This document shows positions 63,529 through 64,000 of a stretch of 64,000 nucleotides of DNA, one piece after another; position 1 is the stretch's first letter, and each line of letters starts with the position of its first letter. The notes beneath the pieces are model-generated. The model saw only the letters and a list, made by a program, of their open reading frames with translations, had not been told where the DNA came from and did not search any database. The translations under genes and the position numbers were made by a program. Source of the stretch: Vibrio profundi (GTDB taxonomy: Bacteria > Pseudomonadota > Gammaproteobacteria > Enterobacterales > Vibrionaceae); the NCBI RefSeq assembly GCF_005281835.1, contig NZ_RZIS01000003.1:1-64000 (forward strand), in the 5' to 3' direction.

Positions 63529-64000
63529 ATTTTTCCCTAAAACGCTTACTTTAAATAAAATCTCAATATTGACACGAACACTAAAAATATAAATATCAAT
63601 TGAAAACTTATGGTAGTCGAATAAAAACTATCGACCAAGTTGTGCCCACGTTCCGGTGATTAGTGGAAGGGGGGGATCTGCTAGAGAAAACGATTCAATG
63701 AGGAATTTGGCGACCAAGTTGGCTGTTTTTGATGCGTATTTGTTAATTATTCTTTAATAAATTAAAATAATTTGCGTTATTTCTTTATATTTTTCATTAA
63801 TCTAAGATGTAAATAGGGTCGGTGTAAGTCATTGTAAGAATATAAATGCTTTGTAATTGCTTCGATTAAAGCGCGTAGCGCTAGCTATATTTTAATCAAC
63901 TAGGTTCTTAATCAATTAGGTGTTTGATATTTCGGTAAATATCAAAATTTAAATATGTATATTTTAATATACAGTATTTAAAATCATGTTTTACGTACGG
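63529..64000. other. AT-rich right-edge spacer
   Basis: This 472-bp stretch has no convincing ORF. It contains the perfect hairpin TTTGATATTT-CGGT-AAATATCAAA at 63923-63946, which may be a weak terminator or an operator. It must hold the promoter of the exported-protein gene near its left end. Confidence 0.45.

Overview
The window looks like part of a chromosome of a Vibrio or close relative (Vibrionaceae, Gammaproteobacteria). This is inferred from the character of the proteins, the periplasmic and outer-membrane lipoprotein signals, the ugpBAEC transporter order, the RimK plus small-protease pair and the abundance of signalling proteins; no search was run. It opens with the 3' end of a 5S rRNA gene and a tRNA-Ser(UGA), so the left edge is the end of an rrn operon, followed by a 160-bp imperfect tandem duplication of unknown role. 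I see no prophage, integron, insertion sequence, CRISPR array or secretion-system cluster.

Layout. 1-10 kb: rrn end, katG, a periplasmic binding protein, a VOC protein behind a near-perfect SoxR box, a divergent MocR-type regulator and beta-hydroxyacid dehydrogenase, an orphan RelA/SpoT-like protein and a Gfo/Idh oxidoreductase. 10-14 kb: an ABC-F ATPase with a 26-codon leader ORF, a cytochrome c, a GNAT acetyltransferase, an L,D-transpeptidase-like protein and a TauE/SafE permease. 14-22 kb: a glycerol-3-phosphate operon (ugpB-A-E-C, a DeoR-type regulator, ugpQ) divergent from a lactate/malate-dehydrogenase-like gene. 22-31 kb: a receiver-receiver-kinase protein divergent from a 2069-residue BvgS/EvgS-like phosphorelay kinase with three binding-protein-like domains. 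31-41 kb: rimK and its protease partner, VOC, a 35-residue ORF divergent from an SgrR-like regulator, rhodanese, chemoreceptor, lipoprotein hydrolase, LysR and HDOD genes.

41-64 kb: an orphan 409-residue protein with hydrophobic helices, a cysteine-rich small protein, a RluA-type pseudouridine synthase, a sugar O-acetyltransferase, a second ABC-F gene with a translation-attenuator-like leader, a TetR/RND efflux locus with twin operators, a universal stress protein behind an FNR-like site, a LysR/NTF2-like pair, a 27-residue ORF behind a CRP-like site, a YtrA-type ABC operon with its palindrome, a dual Cache-GGDEF-EAL protein, a CpdA-like phosphodiesterase, and a lipoprotein/prepilin pair.

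The recurrent theme is stress and drug sensing through short cis-acting signals. The most interesting one is the leader of the second ABC-F gene (46156-46433). A three-codon ORF (Met-Lys-Tyr-stop) sits in a helix whose 3' strand can instead pair with the sequence that hides the ABC-F Shine-Dalgarno. That is the architecture expected of ribosome-stalling antibiotic-inducible translation attenuation. The other ABC-F gene also has a leader ORF with a consensus ribosome binding site.
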